NCBI RefSeq assembly: GCF_001577835.2
Contig: NC_029516.1
Coordinates: 119,344,808 to 119,408,807, forward strand
Length of the DNA stretch: 64,000 bases
Reading direction: 5' to 3'
DNA from: Coturnix japonica
Taxonomy: Eukaryota > Chordata > Aves > Galliformes > Phasianidae
The stretch's first letter is position 1. The number at the start of each line of letters is the position of its first letter. The notes under the pieces were generated by a model, which ran no database searches, was not told the DNA's origin, and was given only the letters and a program-made list of their open reading frames with translations. The position numbers were made by a program, and so were the translations under genes. Of the stretch, positions 12,601-25,849 are shown in pieces.

Positions 12601-15600
12601 CTTCTCAGCTAATTGCAATATGTACCACAGTTTCTCAACATTAATCAGCTGTTTCTGAGAAACATGACACTTGTGAGGAGACCATGTCAATTCATTCACA
12701 CTATACGCTCTCCTACATATAAGACAGATTGGAGATGACAGTGAAGATGACCCACACCCTATGTAAGCCCCACAGAAACTGCATAGTTATTCACTTTTCA
12801 CTATCTAAGCGTTTGTTAAAATCATTCTTGGCTTCCTTCCACAGTTCCTCAGACATACTTCAATTCGTTTTTTCACTCAAGACAAACAGAGAAAAAGGGG
12901 ATATATAAAACCGGAGGTGTAAAATACTTCAGTAGCAAGAACATTATTTTTTTTTTCACCTTTCTGTCCACATAAGGATAATGGAAAGCTTCAGTTATTT
13001 TTGAGGTCACTATCTCCAATTAAGAGCAACACATAAGTTTTAAACAGATCAGACAACCGTGGAACAATTTTAATCCCTGAATGAATAAATCCCTTGGGGG
13101 ACCTGGCTGCAGAGAAATCAATGGGCCATTCTATTACGCCTTAGCAGCAAATAAGGCACAATCTGGCTCCTGCAATGAACCTCAAAGCCACAAATCCTGT
13201 CATAAGAATTTATCGGATTCATATGATCTATCATCAGAGCTTGGTTAAACCCAGAATGTCTTCTGCTTACAGCAGCTGTTGGAGCAGCGCTGTGTGAGAT
13301 CATCTTTAGCTCAGGGGCTAAAATCTAATGCGGAAAAAAAGAAGGCAGCAATAAGCATTCCCAGGGCAAATAATGTGTTCGTGGGAAGCCCTACCCTTAC
13401 TAGCACCCTGCTGCCCATTGACCTTACCTCTGCCTCAGATGTGCCAGGAGAAGTGTCAGCCTGACAGTGGGAAGCTCAGCATTTGCTCCCGCTGCCTTTC
13501 ATTGCAACATATGAATGACCTCTCCTGCCCTGCTGACTGCAAGTGCTCTCTCTCATTGCGGGATCAAACACAAATCATTCATACTGTACTACAAAAATAC
13601 ATCACAGCCTGGCACAGAAAGTAGAACTGTGCTATGAAAAAAAACACTGAAACAGACAAAATGATTTCCCCTCCCCTCCAATATAACTAAATCCTCATCC
13701 ACAGAGTCTCTCGGGGCAATGACAAAACGGTTTTGTTTGGTACAACTGATACACTCCAGTCCATCTCAAGTACTCTGTGTGCCGTGCCTCGGGCTGTATC
13801 TGCTCTTGTAAAGCAAACGCTGTCAGGACAGCACGATGATGCTGAAGCCAATGGCTTCAGAAGTACGGTGAGATCTTCAGAAGGTTGAGTCCCCCAGTCC
13901 CATTGCATAGGGGATAGGATTACTCCTATCCTGAAGATATTAATAGCTTATGTACAAGAGACATGACTCTATCATCTCTAGACACCCTAATACAACATCT
14001 CTAATCCATTTTGCTGGCTTCAGGAAGAAAAACACAGAAGTAATACTACCAATTAAATACTACCTGTATGTTCTGCTTAGAGAGCTGGCTTTAAATCCAT
14101 CCATGAGCAAATAAGTGAAACTTCCATGGAAGCTGCAACAATAAACTGCAACAGTAAACTGCAGCAGTGCCTGATAGCATCAGATGGGAGACAGGCAGAA
14201 ATAGCAAACTATTAAGCTGACTGTGAAAGGGCTTCTGAGGAAGCAAAAGAAAAGCAGAGCCAAAAGAAAGCACAAATATCTTCACAGTGACTTCACCTCT
14301 TCACCAGCATCTTCTTGCAGATCTGTGTTATGCAGAACCCTCTTTCAATTTAAAACATCAATCAATATTTAACACCTCACTTTTTTTCTTTAAAGAAATT
14401 AAACTTGTAAAGGATCCCAATGCTCTTCATCAGTTTGTTCGGTTAGATAAGCCGACTTCACAGCCAGCTGCAGCATCCTTTCTTCCTTCTTTCATCTCAC
14501 TTAAAGAAAGCTGTGAAAAGGAGCTAGGCTGGAAGATAACGAATGTCACATGTATTGTCTACCACAGCTCCCATTATTTTGAATCAAATAATCTTTGAGG
14601 TAAGTACAGATGTGATGTGAACGCTGGAGGGGAGTATATGGGATGGTAACTCCTTGCAAGAAACAAGAAACCCATGAAGCACACATTGTATATTACTTAC
14701 ATCATTTGGGGCTAAGTAATTTTGGAGGGATACATCTGCATGAGACTGGAAATGAATGTGTGCCCTGCCAGAGGGCCTCTGTGTCCTCTCTGGGCTGTGA
14801 AAATAAGAATGGCTCATTTCTGCTATAAACCAATTAGCACACTGAAAAAAAAGAAATGGTAGTATGTACTGATACAAGCTAATATGACACATTCACTGTT
14901 CCCGGTAGCCTTGATAGAAAGCAGGAAGTATCAAAATAAAACATGATTTTCTTCCTTTTGTAGCAAGGCCAGTCATGCTTCTTTCAAAGGTAACTCAGAT
15001 GTGTTCACTTTTGGAAGCCAAATTGAAGATACTCAAACAGGCTCTGCTGTCATAAAGCACGAGCACTCCTCTCCAAAAGTCAGTGGTCACGAGCCACTTG
15101 TGAGGATGCACAACAGTCCTGTTCTCCTCACTCGAGCACACTTGCCTGTCTTTAAAAGCTCCCTTTCCAGATGCTGGAAGAGCAGTGCTGATAAGGACAG
15201 CATTTCCTTCTTTCCTTTCCTGACACACAGTCTCTGTGTAGCCACAGACAACAAGGACACTGTTTTATTATGATGCTGCCACCTATAGCTTTTCTGAAGA
15301 CCACAGCACCCTTGCACAGTTTTGATTCTGATTTATATTAATCAAAATGACACTTTATGCTTTGAAGATTTTATCCTCAATTCCACCCGACCCCAAGAGA
15401 AATGTAAAATAGTCCTGGGAACAATCTCTAGTTATGTCTCATTTCTGCCCCAAAGATCTTCCCAGCTTTGTCTACTCTGACATTCTCTGATGAAGACTTT
15501 GAGATGAAAGCTTGCCCAATTTATCCCAAATAGCAGAAGTCATGCTGCAGCGCTCTGCTCAGTCAGCACCTTCACACTGTGATGCAACAGACAGGGACAG

Positions 15601-16045
15601 AAACCAAATCTCAGTCTCTTCTTACACTTCTTTAGTGCCCTGTTTCTGTGCACTGATCATTACCAAACAGCAGACATATCAATTCCCTTCCCGGTGTTTC
15701 CCTGTACCATAAGTAAGTTCTCTCAGCTAACATACCAGTACATAAATGGCAGATCTTGGTGACATGAGAACTTCATGCCTTCTTGTTGCTGGCTAGCAAA
15801 CTGCTCGCTCATTAGCAATGCATTAATTAACACCTATGCCAAGTTAGAACGTCCAAAGCAACAGCAGCCAGCACTGTGTCCTACTGCTGGAAGCAGAGAC
15901 AGTGAGAAAAACAGGCAGCATCTGTCCTACCTCAGCACCCGGCACCCAGGTGCTGATGTCTCCATGCTTCTGCCCCAGGACCTGGCAAATAGCTTTCAGA
16001 CACCAATATTTAAGGAAAGAATGTCACAGCTGTAAGAATTCAGGA
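12601..16045. other. Non-coding stretch, presumed intron
   Basis: No exon or repeat family recognised; short open frames only. Confidence 0.45.
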
Positions 16046-16049
16046 GTTC

Positions 16050-16312
16050 CTGAAGGGGGAATGGTTTTAAACTAAAACAGAGGAGGTTTAGGTTAGAAAT
16101 GAGGAGGAAGTTTTTCACCCAGCGGGTGGTGACGCACTGGCACAGGTTGCCCAAGGAGGCTGTGGATGCCCCATCCCTGGAGGCATTCAAGGCCAGGCTG
16201 GATGTGGCTCTGGGCAGCCTGGTCTGCTGGTTGGTGACCCTGCACATAGCAGGGGGTTGGAACCAGGTGATCATTGTGGTCCTTTTCAACCCAGACCATT
16301 CTATGATTCTAC
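16050..16312 (+). mobile_element. CR1 LINE, 3' end fragment
   Basis: Sense CR1 3' part (AGGAAGTTTTTCACCCAGCG, GGATGCCCCATCCCTGGAGG) with the tail ACCATTCTATGATTCTA. Confidence 0.95.
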
Positions 16313-17608
16313 GCTTCCTAATTTTCATGGCGTGCAGGGCCCTGTTACCCACGCACCCAAGGCCTTCTTTTAGCTCCATGTCATTGTGTGTTTACAGATT
16401 CTTCCTTCAATTCTAGAATGTTTTCCATTTTAAGAAAGAAGAAAATCTAATCAAGTGTAGGATCATACAAAACCCATAATTCAAAAATACCAGCAGCTGA
16501 TAGCACTGTATTAGCGAGTCAGAAGATGAAACTGTTCTTTTGTTATTCTATTTTTCTTTAAATTGCAGAGTTGCTGAAGCTGCTGTGATAAGAGAAGACT
16601 GAGAAAGACAAACTGGGTTTGTCTTCCATCTCATTTTATCACTTCTAGACACAAAGGTGTAAAACCTCAGTGCTTCTCCCTGCCCAGTGCCTTCAGGTGC
16701 TACCGATGGAAAAACAAAGTGCGTGGTTTAATATTACCTCCCTGAAAAGCTGGAAAGTCAATGTTGTTCAAAACGAATTGGCTTGCAAAGAAAAAAAAAA
16801 CAACAAAACACAAAACTCCTTCGCTGGTTAAAAAAAGTGGAGCCATAGTGTATTTTTACCCATAGAAGATAATAAACTGTTGACGGAGACTTGCTTTGCA
16901 GCACAGAGCTGAAGCACTTTGTGATCACTCTGTGTACTCTCCAGAGCGTGTCTCCCCCTTGGAAATTCAGCCCAACACATCGTACCTAAAATCATAAGGG
17001 TATTCAGAAAAGACAAAGTTGTACTCAGCTGCTTACAGGCTATTTTCCTTGGTCTTTTTAATGTGCTTTTGTCTTGGTTTTGTGATATCTCAATCAGTTT
17101 GTAGAGATACATCACAATCCCTTACCATCTTATACACATGGGGGTTTCTGCTCTGTCTGTCTCTTCACATCCTCCCTTGGCTGACTGATAAATTCTGCCT
17201 CGAACCAGCTGACACCAAGGAGACTGTTAAGAAAAATACCAAGGAAATCTGTGTCCAGCTTTATCGCATGCTCTTTGAGCATCAACAGGCTACAAACTGG
17301 TATGCCCTAAGTAAATATCCTCTATGAGGCTCTTTCAGGGACACTTAAGAGGCAATGCTGACAAACAGCTAAAGAAATCCCACGGTGTCTCTTATATCTG
17401 TTTTGACACAAACATTTCCCGAGTCATCAATTTCATTTTCCTCTTCAATTATTTCAAAAGCTGACAGAATTTAAGGCATCTCTAATGAGCACAGTGAAGC
17501 TTGCTCGAGTATGTTCTCCGAATGCTGATAACCTCCTGCATCCTGAAGGGCACCCTGACATGTTCTTGTTGATCTGTTTCCTTCAGATGCAGCCGGGGAA
17601 GCTGTGAG

Positions 17609-17895
17609 TTCACAGAATCACAGAATTGTAGGGGTTGGAAGGGACCTCTAGAGATCATCGAGTCCAACCCCCCTGCCAAAGCAGGCTCCCTACACCACGT
17701 CACACAGGTAGGCGTCCAGGCGGGTCTTGAATATCTCCAGAGAAGGAGACTCCACCACCTCCCTGGGCAGCCTGTTCCAGTGCTCCGTCAGCCTCACCGT
17801 AAAGAGGTTCTTGCACACATTTGTGCGGAACTTCCTATGCAGAAGTTTCAGCCCATTACCCCTAGTCCTGTCCCCACGCACTACTGAAAAGAGAC
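17609..17895 (-). mobile_element. CR1 LINE, 3' end fragment
   Basis: Reverse-complement CR1 of the same young subfamily as the 18.6 and 50.9 kb copies (ACCACGTCACACAGGTAGGC). About 285 bases, cut at the 5' side of the element. Confidence 0.95.
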
Positions 17896-18581
17896 CAAGA
17901 GTTGCAAAGGGAAAAGAGTTGCAAGAGGAGTCCAGCTGGCTCCAGCTGGGGCTACAAACAGTACAGCCACCAGGCGCTGCTGGACGTGTAGACCTGGAAA
18001 CCATGGGAATGACTCCTCAAACCTCAGCAGTATGAAAAGCAACACTGCTGATTGCTTTTGCAGGAACACCTACTCATGTTTTACACAAACTTTAACTAAT
18101 ACATTTATGCTGCTCTCCCAGCTGCTGTCTGTATTTCCCCAGGTGCTGACAGACCCATTTGCCCCTTTGTGAACTGCCAAGGTTTCCGATTCCCCCATGT
18201 TGCAACTCATCAAACAGATGTAGGCGTTTTACGCTCCTGTGATTGTTAACTCTATTTCATAGTATGCAAAGCTGGGAAATCAGGTAGTTTTTTCTACACA
18301 AGTGAATTACAATCCTGGTGCACTCAGACTTTCTCCCAGCGTGGATTCACACATCTAAGTCAATGTCAATTCAGTGTTTTGGGTTGATACAAAATGAACT
18401 GTGCCATGACTGTGGATACTGAATGAATCAGCAGCCACGTAACTTATAACACAGAGCTGTTGACAGCCTGTAAGACAGGACGGCCTAACGTGCCAGCAGG
18501 GTTATCATCCATGGGGAGCTCAGGAGCAGGTACAAGGCACTCAGTCCTGCCCACAGCATCAGCATTCCTACGGGAGGTGCT

Positions 18582-19110
18582 CAGAATCACAGAATCGTAG
18601 GGGTTGGAAGGGACCTCTAGAGATCATCGCGTCCAACCCCCCTGCCAAAGCAGGCTCCCTATACCACGTCACACAGGTAGGCGTCCAGGCAGGTCTTGAA
18701 TATCTCCAGAGAAGGAGACTCCACCACCTCCCTGGGCAGCCTGTTCCAGTGCTCCGTCACCCTCACTGTAAAGAAGTTCTTCCGCACATTCGTGTGGAAC
18801 TTCCTATGCTGTACTTTCATCCCATTACCCCTAGTACTGTCCCCACGCACTACTGCAAAGAGACCAGCCTCACCACTATGGCTCCCACACCTCAGGTATT
18901 TATAAACCTGGATCAAGTCCTCTCTCAGCCTTCTTTTCTCAAGGCTAAACAGACTCAGTTCCCTAAGTCTCTCCTCATAGGGGAGATGCTCCAGGCCCTT
19001 CACCATCTTAATGGCCCTCCGCTGGACTCTTTCTAAGAGATCCCTGTCTTTTTTGTACTGGGGAGCCCTACTCCCTGTAGCCCAGGAGAGGCCCACAAAG
19101 GAGCAGGGCG
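18582..19110 (-). mobile_element. CR1 LINE, longest young copy in the window
   Basis: About 530 bases of reverse-complement CR1. It keeps the C-terminal end of the reverse-transcriptase ORF ([40 protein letters not shown]) and the 3' tail. It is 5'-truncated, as most CR1 copies are, and not a host gene. Confidence 0.95.
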
Positions 19111-20331
19111 ACCCCTGCAGCCCATGGGCACCAGTCTGTTTTGCCTGTGATGGTAACTGGTGAGTGATCTCCTTGTCCTTATCTCAACCTTTGAGCCCTT
19201 TTCCATCATATTTTCTCCCTCTCCTCCCTTGAGGATGGGGAGTGAAGTTTGGCTGCCATCAGGGTGAAACCACCACCAATTAAAAACAGAGTGAAAGGGA
19301 AGTTCACAAAACTGCTATGAAAACCCAGCAACAAGACAGTCCGCTGCCCATAAACTCTGACCGGCAGACAGACAATTACCACCACTCCAACCACGGGAAG
19401 TCCCTACCTCATCAGCGACAGAGCCAAGCACACCTGCTCCCTCGCCTTTAATGATCAGCCAACTCCCGTCCAGAGCCTGCCTCCTTTCAATGATTAAAGA
19501 GCTCCAAGGCGAACGCCAGTAATAATGTTACATTTTTCCCTTCTGTAATGTAATCTTTGCCCCGTGGAAACTGCTGATGAGAGCTCGCTCCCACTTCAAA
19601 TTTACATAGAAACCAACCCGTATCCTGTTGCGTGGAAAAGGACTGGTGCCCCAGCCAGGCGTTACAGCCATGAGAGACACGGAATTAGTCCAATGTAGAA
19701 ATGATACACAGCCCCACACCAGCAGCAAACAGGCTTTGATCCTATTTTCAGAGGCTAATGACAATGAGAGCGATAAAGCAAACGAGAGTTTTAATGATGA
19801 CAAATAGACACGTAGTGCTGACGGGGGAACATGGCTTCCAGCAAGAGGAAGATTTATGGGAGCTAATGACGGTACATCAGAATTATGGTGGAAAAACAGA
19901 AAGAGGAAAAACTTGGGGAAGATCTCGTGTGTGTCAGAACAACCATTTCCCTTTAGACAAATGACACAACAGCAGCTCACTGCACACTCCCAGGTGGCAT
20001 TTTTATGCCTTTGGCACTGCCATGTGTGCAAAGCCTGAGGCATGTGTGAGTCTGTGGGAGTTAAATACAACCAAATTAGTTAGAGGAAGAGCACGGGTTT
20101 GTAGCTGGCATGAAAGAATGCCAGCAATTAGCACTCAGATTGGTGTTCAATATACACGTGCGTTTAAATTAATTATGTGGCAAACCCAGCAGGGTGATGC
20201 CCTCCCACCTCAAAGCGATCTCAGGGGGGCTTCGCGTTTATCAAGCGGCAATCAGAACTCAACCTGCAAGTTTGTTAACAGAAGCCATGAACACAGCCGC
20301 AAGAAACCTGGCTAGCTGCACTTCGGATCTC
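19111..20331. other. Non-coding stretch upstream of the CpG island
   Basis: A 180-codon minus-strand open frame here shows no recognised family. I see no repeat. Confidence 0.4.
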
Positions 20332-20540
20332 ACAGAATCACACAGAATGACCCGGGTTGGAAGGGACCTCAAGGATCATGTAGTTCCAACCCCCCTGCCT
20401 GGCAGGGCCACCAAACATACACCTTTACTAGATCAGGTTGCCCAGGGCCCCGTCCAACCTGGTCTTGAACACCTCCAAGGACGGGGCATCCACAACCTCC
20501 CTGGGCAGCCTGTTCCAGGGCCTAACCACTCTCCTAGTCC
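20332..20540 (-). mobile_element. CR1 LINE, 3' end fragment next to the CpG island
   Basis: Reverse-complement CR1, nearly the same sequence as the 11.9 kb copy. It lies about 80 bases from the edge of the CpG island. Confidence 0.95.
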
Positions 20541-20619
20541 GACAAATGCCGAAGGGGATTCACGTGGCTTAAAGATCCTTTAGGCCGGAGAAGCTGAACG
20601 AGAAGTTTAAGAAGCGAGG

Positions 20620-21100
20620 GTTAAAACCGCAGCCCGTCCGCACACAAACGCCCGCCAACCAACCTCCCCACAGCGCCCGCAGCCCCCGCAGGCGCTTTCG
20701 CCCCCCGACGCGCCCCGAAATGGCGGCGGTGCGGCCGGGACGGGAGGTCCCACCTTGGAGCCGGGCCTCCCCGCACGGTCACGGAATACAGCGGGCCGGG
20801 CGGAGCCGCCTTCGCTCACCTGGGCCTCGTGCCCTCCGGCGGCGGCAGGACGGCGGTGCTCGCGGCCGGCAGCGCCCGGGAGGTGACGGAGAGCGACCCG
20901 GGCGGTAACGGCCCATCCGCGGCTCCGAGCTGCGGGCACCTGCAGCCCGCCCCGCTCCTCCCCGCCGGGCACGGCCACGCCCGGGGCTGAGGGTGAGGCA
21001 CGGCGCTGAGGTGAAGGGAGGCGGCGGGGCAGGACGGGGCCGGAGCCTGAAGGAAAGCTTGTGGGCTGAGCCCCAACTGGTCGGAAGAACGGACAGAAGT
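20620..21100 (-). promoter_or_regulatory. CpG island with a minus-strand first-exon donor (CRACDL expected)
   Basis: About 480 bases of very CpG-dense DNA. On the minus strand, GAGGCCCAG followed by GTGAGC (20814-20819) looks like a donor ending a first exon whose 3' edge is 20820. Human synteny places CRACDL (KIAA1211L) on this side of TSGA10 and on the same strand, so this may be its promoter and 5' UTR, with 1-20.8 kb as first intron. An ATGGCGGC motif lies at 20720-20727. No coding sequence of that gene was recognised, so the name is inference from gene order. Confidence 0.55.
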
Positions 21101-21411
21101 GGCACCTGTGGGGGTAGTTTCACGCCTCGGACTGAATCTGTTTTAATATCTTCTCTCTGACGTTTGGGCTTCGGTTTCAGCACAAGCGCCTTTTTGTCCC
21201 TCTGGTTTAAGTCTTTTTAAGATTGTGGTTTTGCATAGAAAACACAAGGATTGCCTGCAAACAGAGAACAAGTAGCACTCTGCATTGCTTCACGGTTTGT
21301 GGTGAAAGCAGTGGAATGAGCAGTTCTGTGGAGCATGCTTTGCTTTCATATGACACTGGTAAGAGGAGCTGAAGTGAACGTGGAAAGCTGGCATAGGTTT
21401 AGTTTCAATGA

Positions 21412-21625
21412 GACGTGGAATTATTAAGGTTGGAAAAGACCCCTCAAGTCATTGAGTCCAACCATCAGCCCATTCCCACCATGCCCACTGCCCACATCCC
21501 TCAGTGCCACATCCACATGGCTATTGAACATCTCCAGGGACGGTGACTGCACCACCTCCCTGGGCAGCCTGTGCCACTGCAGCACTGCTCTGTGTGAGGT
21601 TTTCCTAATATCCAACCTGGTTTCA
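21412..21625 (-). mobile_element. CR1 LINE, 3' end fragment
   Basis: Reverse-complement CR1 (AAGGTTGGAAAAGACCCCTC, ACCTCCCTGGGCAGCCTGTG). Same subfamily as the copy in MITD1 intron 3 at 54.7 kb. Confidence 0.93.
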
Positions 21626-24600
21626 TTTCAGAATTACTTCTAGAACAGCCACCAAAAGCCAAGAGAGACATTCAATTATTCATTTTACTTGCATTGAGTA
21701 GTACTAGCTTTAAAACTTGCAAGCCATTCTGTCCGCAATAATTGTAGAAAGTACTGTGTGCAGGAAGGCATATCTCTGTCTAAAGCAAACCCGAGCAGCA
21801 CATTGTTCACCTGCAAGCCTGCACCGCAGCTCTGACAACAACGGTTCTTGCTTTGTGTACTCTCTATAATTGCTTGGGTGTAGGCTCCATTCCAGATAAA
21901 AACGTTTGTTCTTCCTCATCAGGAAATAACAGAAACAAACAACAACAACAGAAAACCACACTGAGAATACAGTGTAGATGAGAAAGCACAAGCTAGGACG
22001 CTTAAAAGCTAAGTTTGGACTTCTGCATCTATGAACATAAATGATGAAACTGCTTTATGGATTTTAATAGAGGTCAGATGTGGGAGAGCCTAGAGAAAAA
22101 TTAAATTGTAATTTATTAGAGAATCAAGTAAAAAAGTCTGTTGGATGGAGACATCCCTTCAGACCATGTCTTATACATCATGTTTTAATGATAATAATCT
22201 TTGTTTCCTCGGGTTTTATGAATAAAACAGCTGACCCTTGTCATGAAATAAGGATGTATGTTTCAACACAGTCAAACCAAGTCCAGTCGTGGGTGATTTC
22301 AGTCCATCTCATTAAGCTGTTTTTCTTCTGCGTGGAAAGCATCCTGTGCGTAAAATCAACTGTGAAATATCTTTCCACGTGTTTAGGTAACTGTACTTGA
22401 ATTCCTCAGCAGCTGTGATTCACTCATCTTCATTCCACATGCTCCCTCTGCTGGAAATGAATGTGAAGGGCCAGTGGGTCGGAAGGAGAGATTGAGTGTG
22501 AGACACTTTAAGGATAATAATAATAATAAAACAGCTTCTTTCATTAATATATCACACACTCTACAGCCTGCAGTGGCACTGACTGATTAATGGGTCTCAG
22601 AGGACAAGGAAGAAAGTAAAACTAAATGACACTGATAATTCTTCCAACGCTGCCTCACACCAGGAGCATTCTTTCCAGCCAAGGGCTAAAAATACCATTT
22701 GAACACTGGCGGTACGGTCTTATCTCAGATTGCAAGTTGCTAAAGACAGAGCTTCATTAGTGACCGAATGGAAAAATAACTGTTAAAAAAAATAATAATA
22801 TATAAAAAATAATAATCTGGTTTACTTTCAGTAGAAGCAGAATCATAGAGACATATAGTTGGACACAGTGCTGAAATGTTGCCCCCGTGGATGTTAGGAA
22901 GAGCACTGAGATACTTCAACCCAACAAAACAATGAATTCCTCCTCTTACACAGAACTATACCCCTGGCAGACATGCCGTCCACATAATTAGTAGCTCCCA
23001 TTTCTTTATGGGATAAAGAGACAAAGGATGGAGGATATCAGATCCACTTTGTAAAGGTTTGTTTTCCTTCAAATCCTGACAGCTACTTGCACTCAAGGAA
23101 AAGAACTGCTGTTGGTCAATGGTAAAAATTTCCACTGCCACAGCTGAGCAAAATCAATTGAAATGGCCCTGAAACCAGTGGCTAGAAATTACAAAAACAC
23201 TGCTGCAGGAAAGCTTGGACACCTTAAAGAATACTGTAGGGTCCTCTGTTATGCAAACAGATAACTTTAAACCATCACGTATTATCAGGACCTGCAAATT
23301 AAAACCAGATTGCCTATACTGAAGAGTAAAGTATTGCTACCTTGAGGAAGGTAATTCATATTTTTCTTCTTTTCTTTTTCTTTTTTAACATTATTCATCA
23401 AAATACTTTCACAGGCTCTTTGAAGAAACCTGCTCCTAAAAAGCAATGCAAGATCGTATCTATAGCTCACATTAATGTGTTTTTAAAAGTAGTAAATGGG
23501 TGCCATTCAATGATACACCTTTGCTCCATCCACACTTCCATGTCAGACACTATTGTGTCAAACCACCCCTCTGCTGCCATCTGTCACACAACGACATGTA
23601 ATGGGATGATGGCGGGAAGGTTCAGCCTCTACTGCCATCACACCAACATCTGCCTCTGATGTCACGGGACAACATCGTAAAATAGGAGGCATTACTTTCA
23701 GCATAGCCCTCACACTATGAAATTATAACACCTGAATGTAGACACCTTTTTTCTCCAATAACGTTTCACATTTTTATTTAGTATCCTGTTTTCTAATTAT
23801 ATCACTAACCTTTTAAAACAATGCACAATGTTAAAACCACACTCCAATGTGAGTACAATCAATGCGACCTGAATTTTTTTATGTTTACAGAGATGGATGT
23901 GCCACATAACACAAAAATACATGAGCTGAGAGGGGAAGGAAAGGAAGCTGTCCATACCAATTTCTTCCCATTGAACAACAAAGAACATATATATGTCCAT
24001 GCAAGTATCTGTGAAATAGATTTAATGAAATTAAGCATTCAGCAGGGAGAAATGATAATTCAATGCAGATTAAACTTGAACTCTCCAAATGGTGTGCAGA
24101 GTCTTCACAGGCCATTGTGAATATAATATTAGAAGTCCTTGAATGAAGAATTCCTAGAAAACAAAGCAAAACAGTCTAATTTTGTAGTGAACACAGAAAT
24201 AGATTCTGAGGTTTCATGAACAAAATGTAAGGTTTTGATTCTGAAAACACTATGAGAAGGCTTCCTCTGTCTCTTCAACAGTCAATCCAGATGGATGTTT
24301 TGAAGCATTAGACTTTATTGTGCAAGTATGCTACAATGCTTTTTGAAGGGAAGGGCAAGTTTTGGACTGCTATCAAAGACAACGTACAAACAAAAGTCTT
24401 TCCTACCAGGTCTGCAAGACATACTACTAGGTGTATTCTTTTCACTTTACTCATACAAGGAGCCTGGGGCAGTAAAGACAGAGAAAGATGGGAGAGGAGG
24501 AAAAACTTACCATCAGATTTATTTATGATATTACATTCTGAATACAGTGAAAAGGTGATTGCCTGACTCATCTCCTATCTTAGGATGTGTGCTAAAATAG

Positions 24601-25440
24601 TGCACAGAATACTGTAATGTAAGAAGGGCGTCAATGTTAATTCCAGCACTACTGTCTCAGGGTTTTCTACTGCACATTCAGACATTGGTTGCAGAAAATT
24701 CCACTCTACCAATAAGTTATTGTTTCTACTGTATCTTTTTGAATCCCTAAGTAAGTCATCTTCAAGCATCTAAAACCAAAATTTGAGCTCTTGGAGAACT
24801 TTTTCCAGCAATTTCAACTATTCTGTCTTGATGCAAGAAATGAGTGGAACTCATAATCTAGCTTGTAGAAGGTTAGTTTGGATTTGATATTTAACCAGCA
24901 CTGTTCTAATTAGAAAGGAATGCCTTTCTAATATCAGCCTGATAAGGAGTTGAAACAGATAGGAACAGTGTCATAACTGCTACTATCAGTATAGCTGACT
25001 ACACAGATTGAATTCTATTTTCTTTAGGTAATACCAAAAATAGAAGAAAATGTTATAGTAATAAAAAGTCAATTGAACAGTCCCAAATGACACAGAGCTC
25101 ACTACACTCAGATTAGGAAGGACTAAAAATGGTTCTTTCAGAGGATGAAGGGAATACACTTGATACCAAAGACTGACAACAGCTACCAAATTACAGTCTT
25201 ACACTGTTGTGTTTTCATGTTAAGGGCCTTAGAAACAGCTCACAGACACATGGAACCTTGCCTCCTATTCTTAGAACTTACATACTTAGAGCTTTCAATA
25301 TCAAAGATGAATTAAGTGGTAAAGGTAGTAATCTCCTTTACCAAAATATTAACAAGATTCATCTCAGAAGTACATAACCAATTCAAAAGCAGACACCATT
25401 TCCTGAAACTAACGAATTGAGATTTTTTCCCACTCAACCG
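21626..25440. other. Intergenic stretch, TSGA10 3' side
   Basis: No exon or repeat recognised, apart from short AAT and AATAAT runs near 22.5 and 22.8 kb. Confidence 0.5.
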
Positions 25441-25449
25441 GTAAATATT

Positions 25450-25807
25450 TTTATTACATGCTGCCATCAGCCTCTGTATGAATTGTGAGGCAACAAGCAA
25501 ACAGCTACCAAACATAAAATTAATCTGAGACTAAAACTGACAGGGGAGTAGATGTAAGTGGTGGAGGCTCCATTTCAGTGACTGCTGGAAGGAAAATTGT
25601 TTGGGTATTTTTTTCTACCACAAGGTTACAAGTGTTTGAAAACATATAGAATGCATTTAAATACGGTGTCAAGTTGAGACTTTAAAGAGCACTACTTCTG
25701 TTTCAGAAATGTATGGCTATAGGAAAGGAATACCATCCAAAGATTATGGTTCTGAATTTTCTTGTAACATCTTTTTCAACAAGAAATATCAGAGTTCATC
25801 TTTTATT
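25450..25807 (-). terminator. Candidate TSGA10 polyadenylation signals
   Basis: Two AATAAA hexamers on the minus strand lie downstream of the TSGA10 stop: 25802-25807, about 45 bases after it, and 25450-25455, about 400 bases after it. Either could end the transcript. Which one is used cannot be seen from the sequence. Confidence 0.35.
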
Positions 25808-25849
25808 TGTTTTGTTTTCCATGTTTGGAACTTAAACATTGCTAACTAC

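Noticed and set aside
18659-19096. 145-codon frame resembling a reverse-transcriptase C-terminus
   Set aside because: It belongs to a 5'-truncated CR1 copy and is listed as a mobile element.
19528-20070. 180-codon minus-strand open frame
   Set aside because: No recognisable domain, ordinary intronic base composition and no supporting splice or promoter signal. Length alone is not enough.
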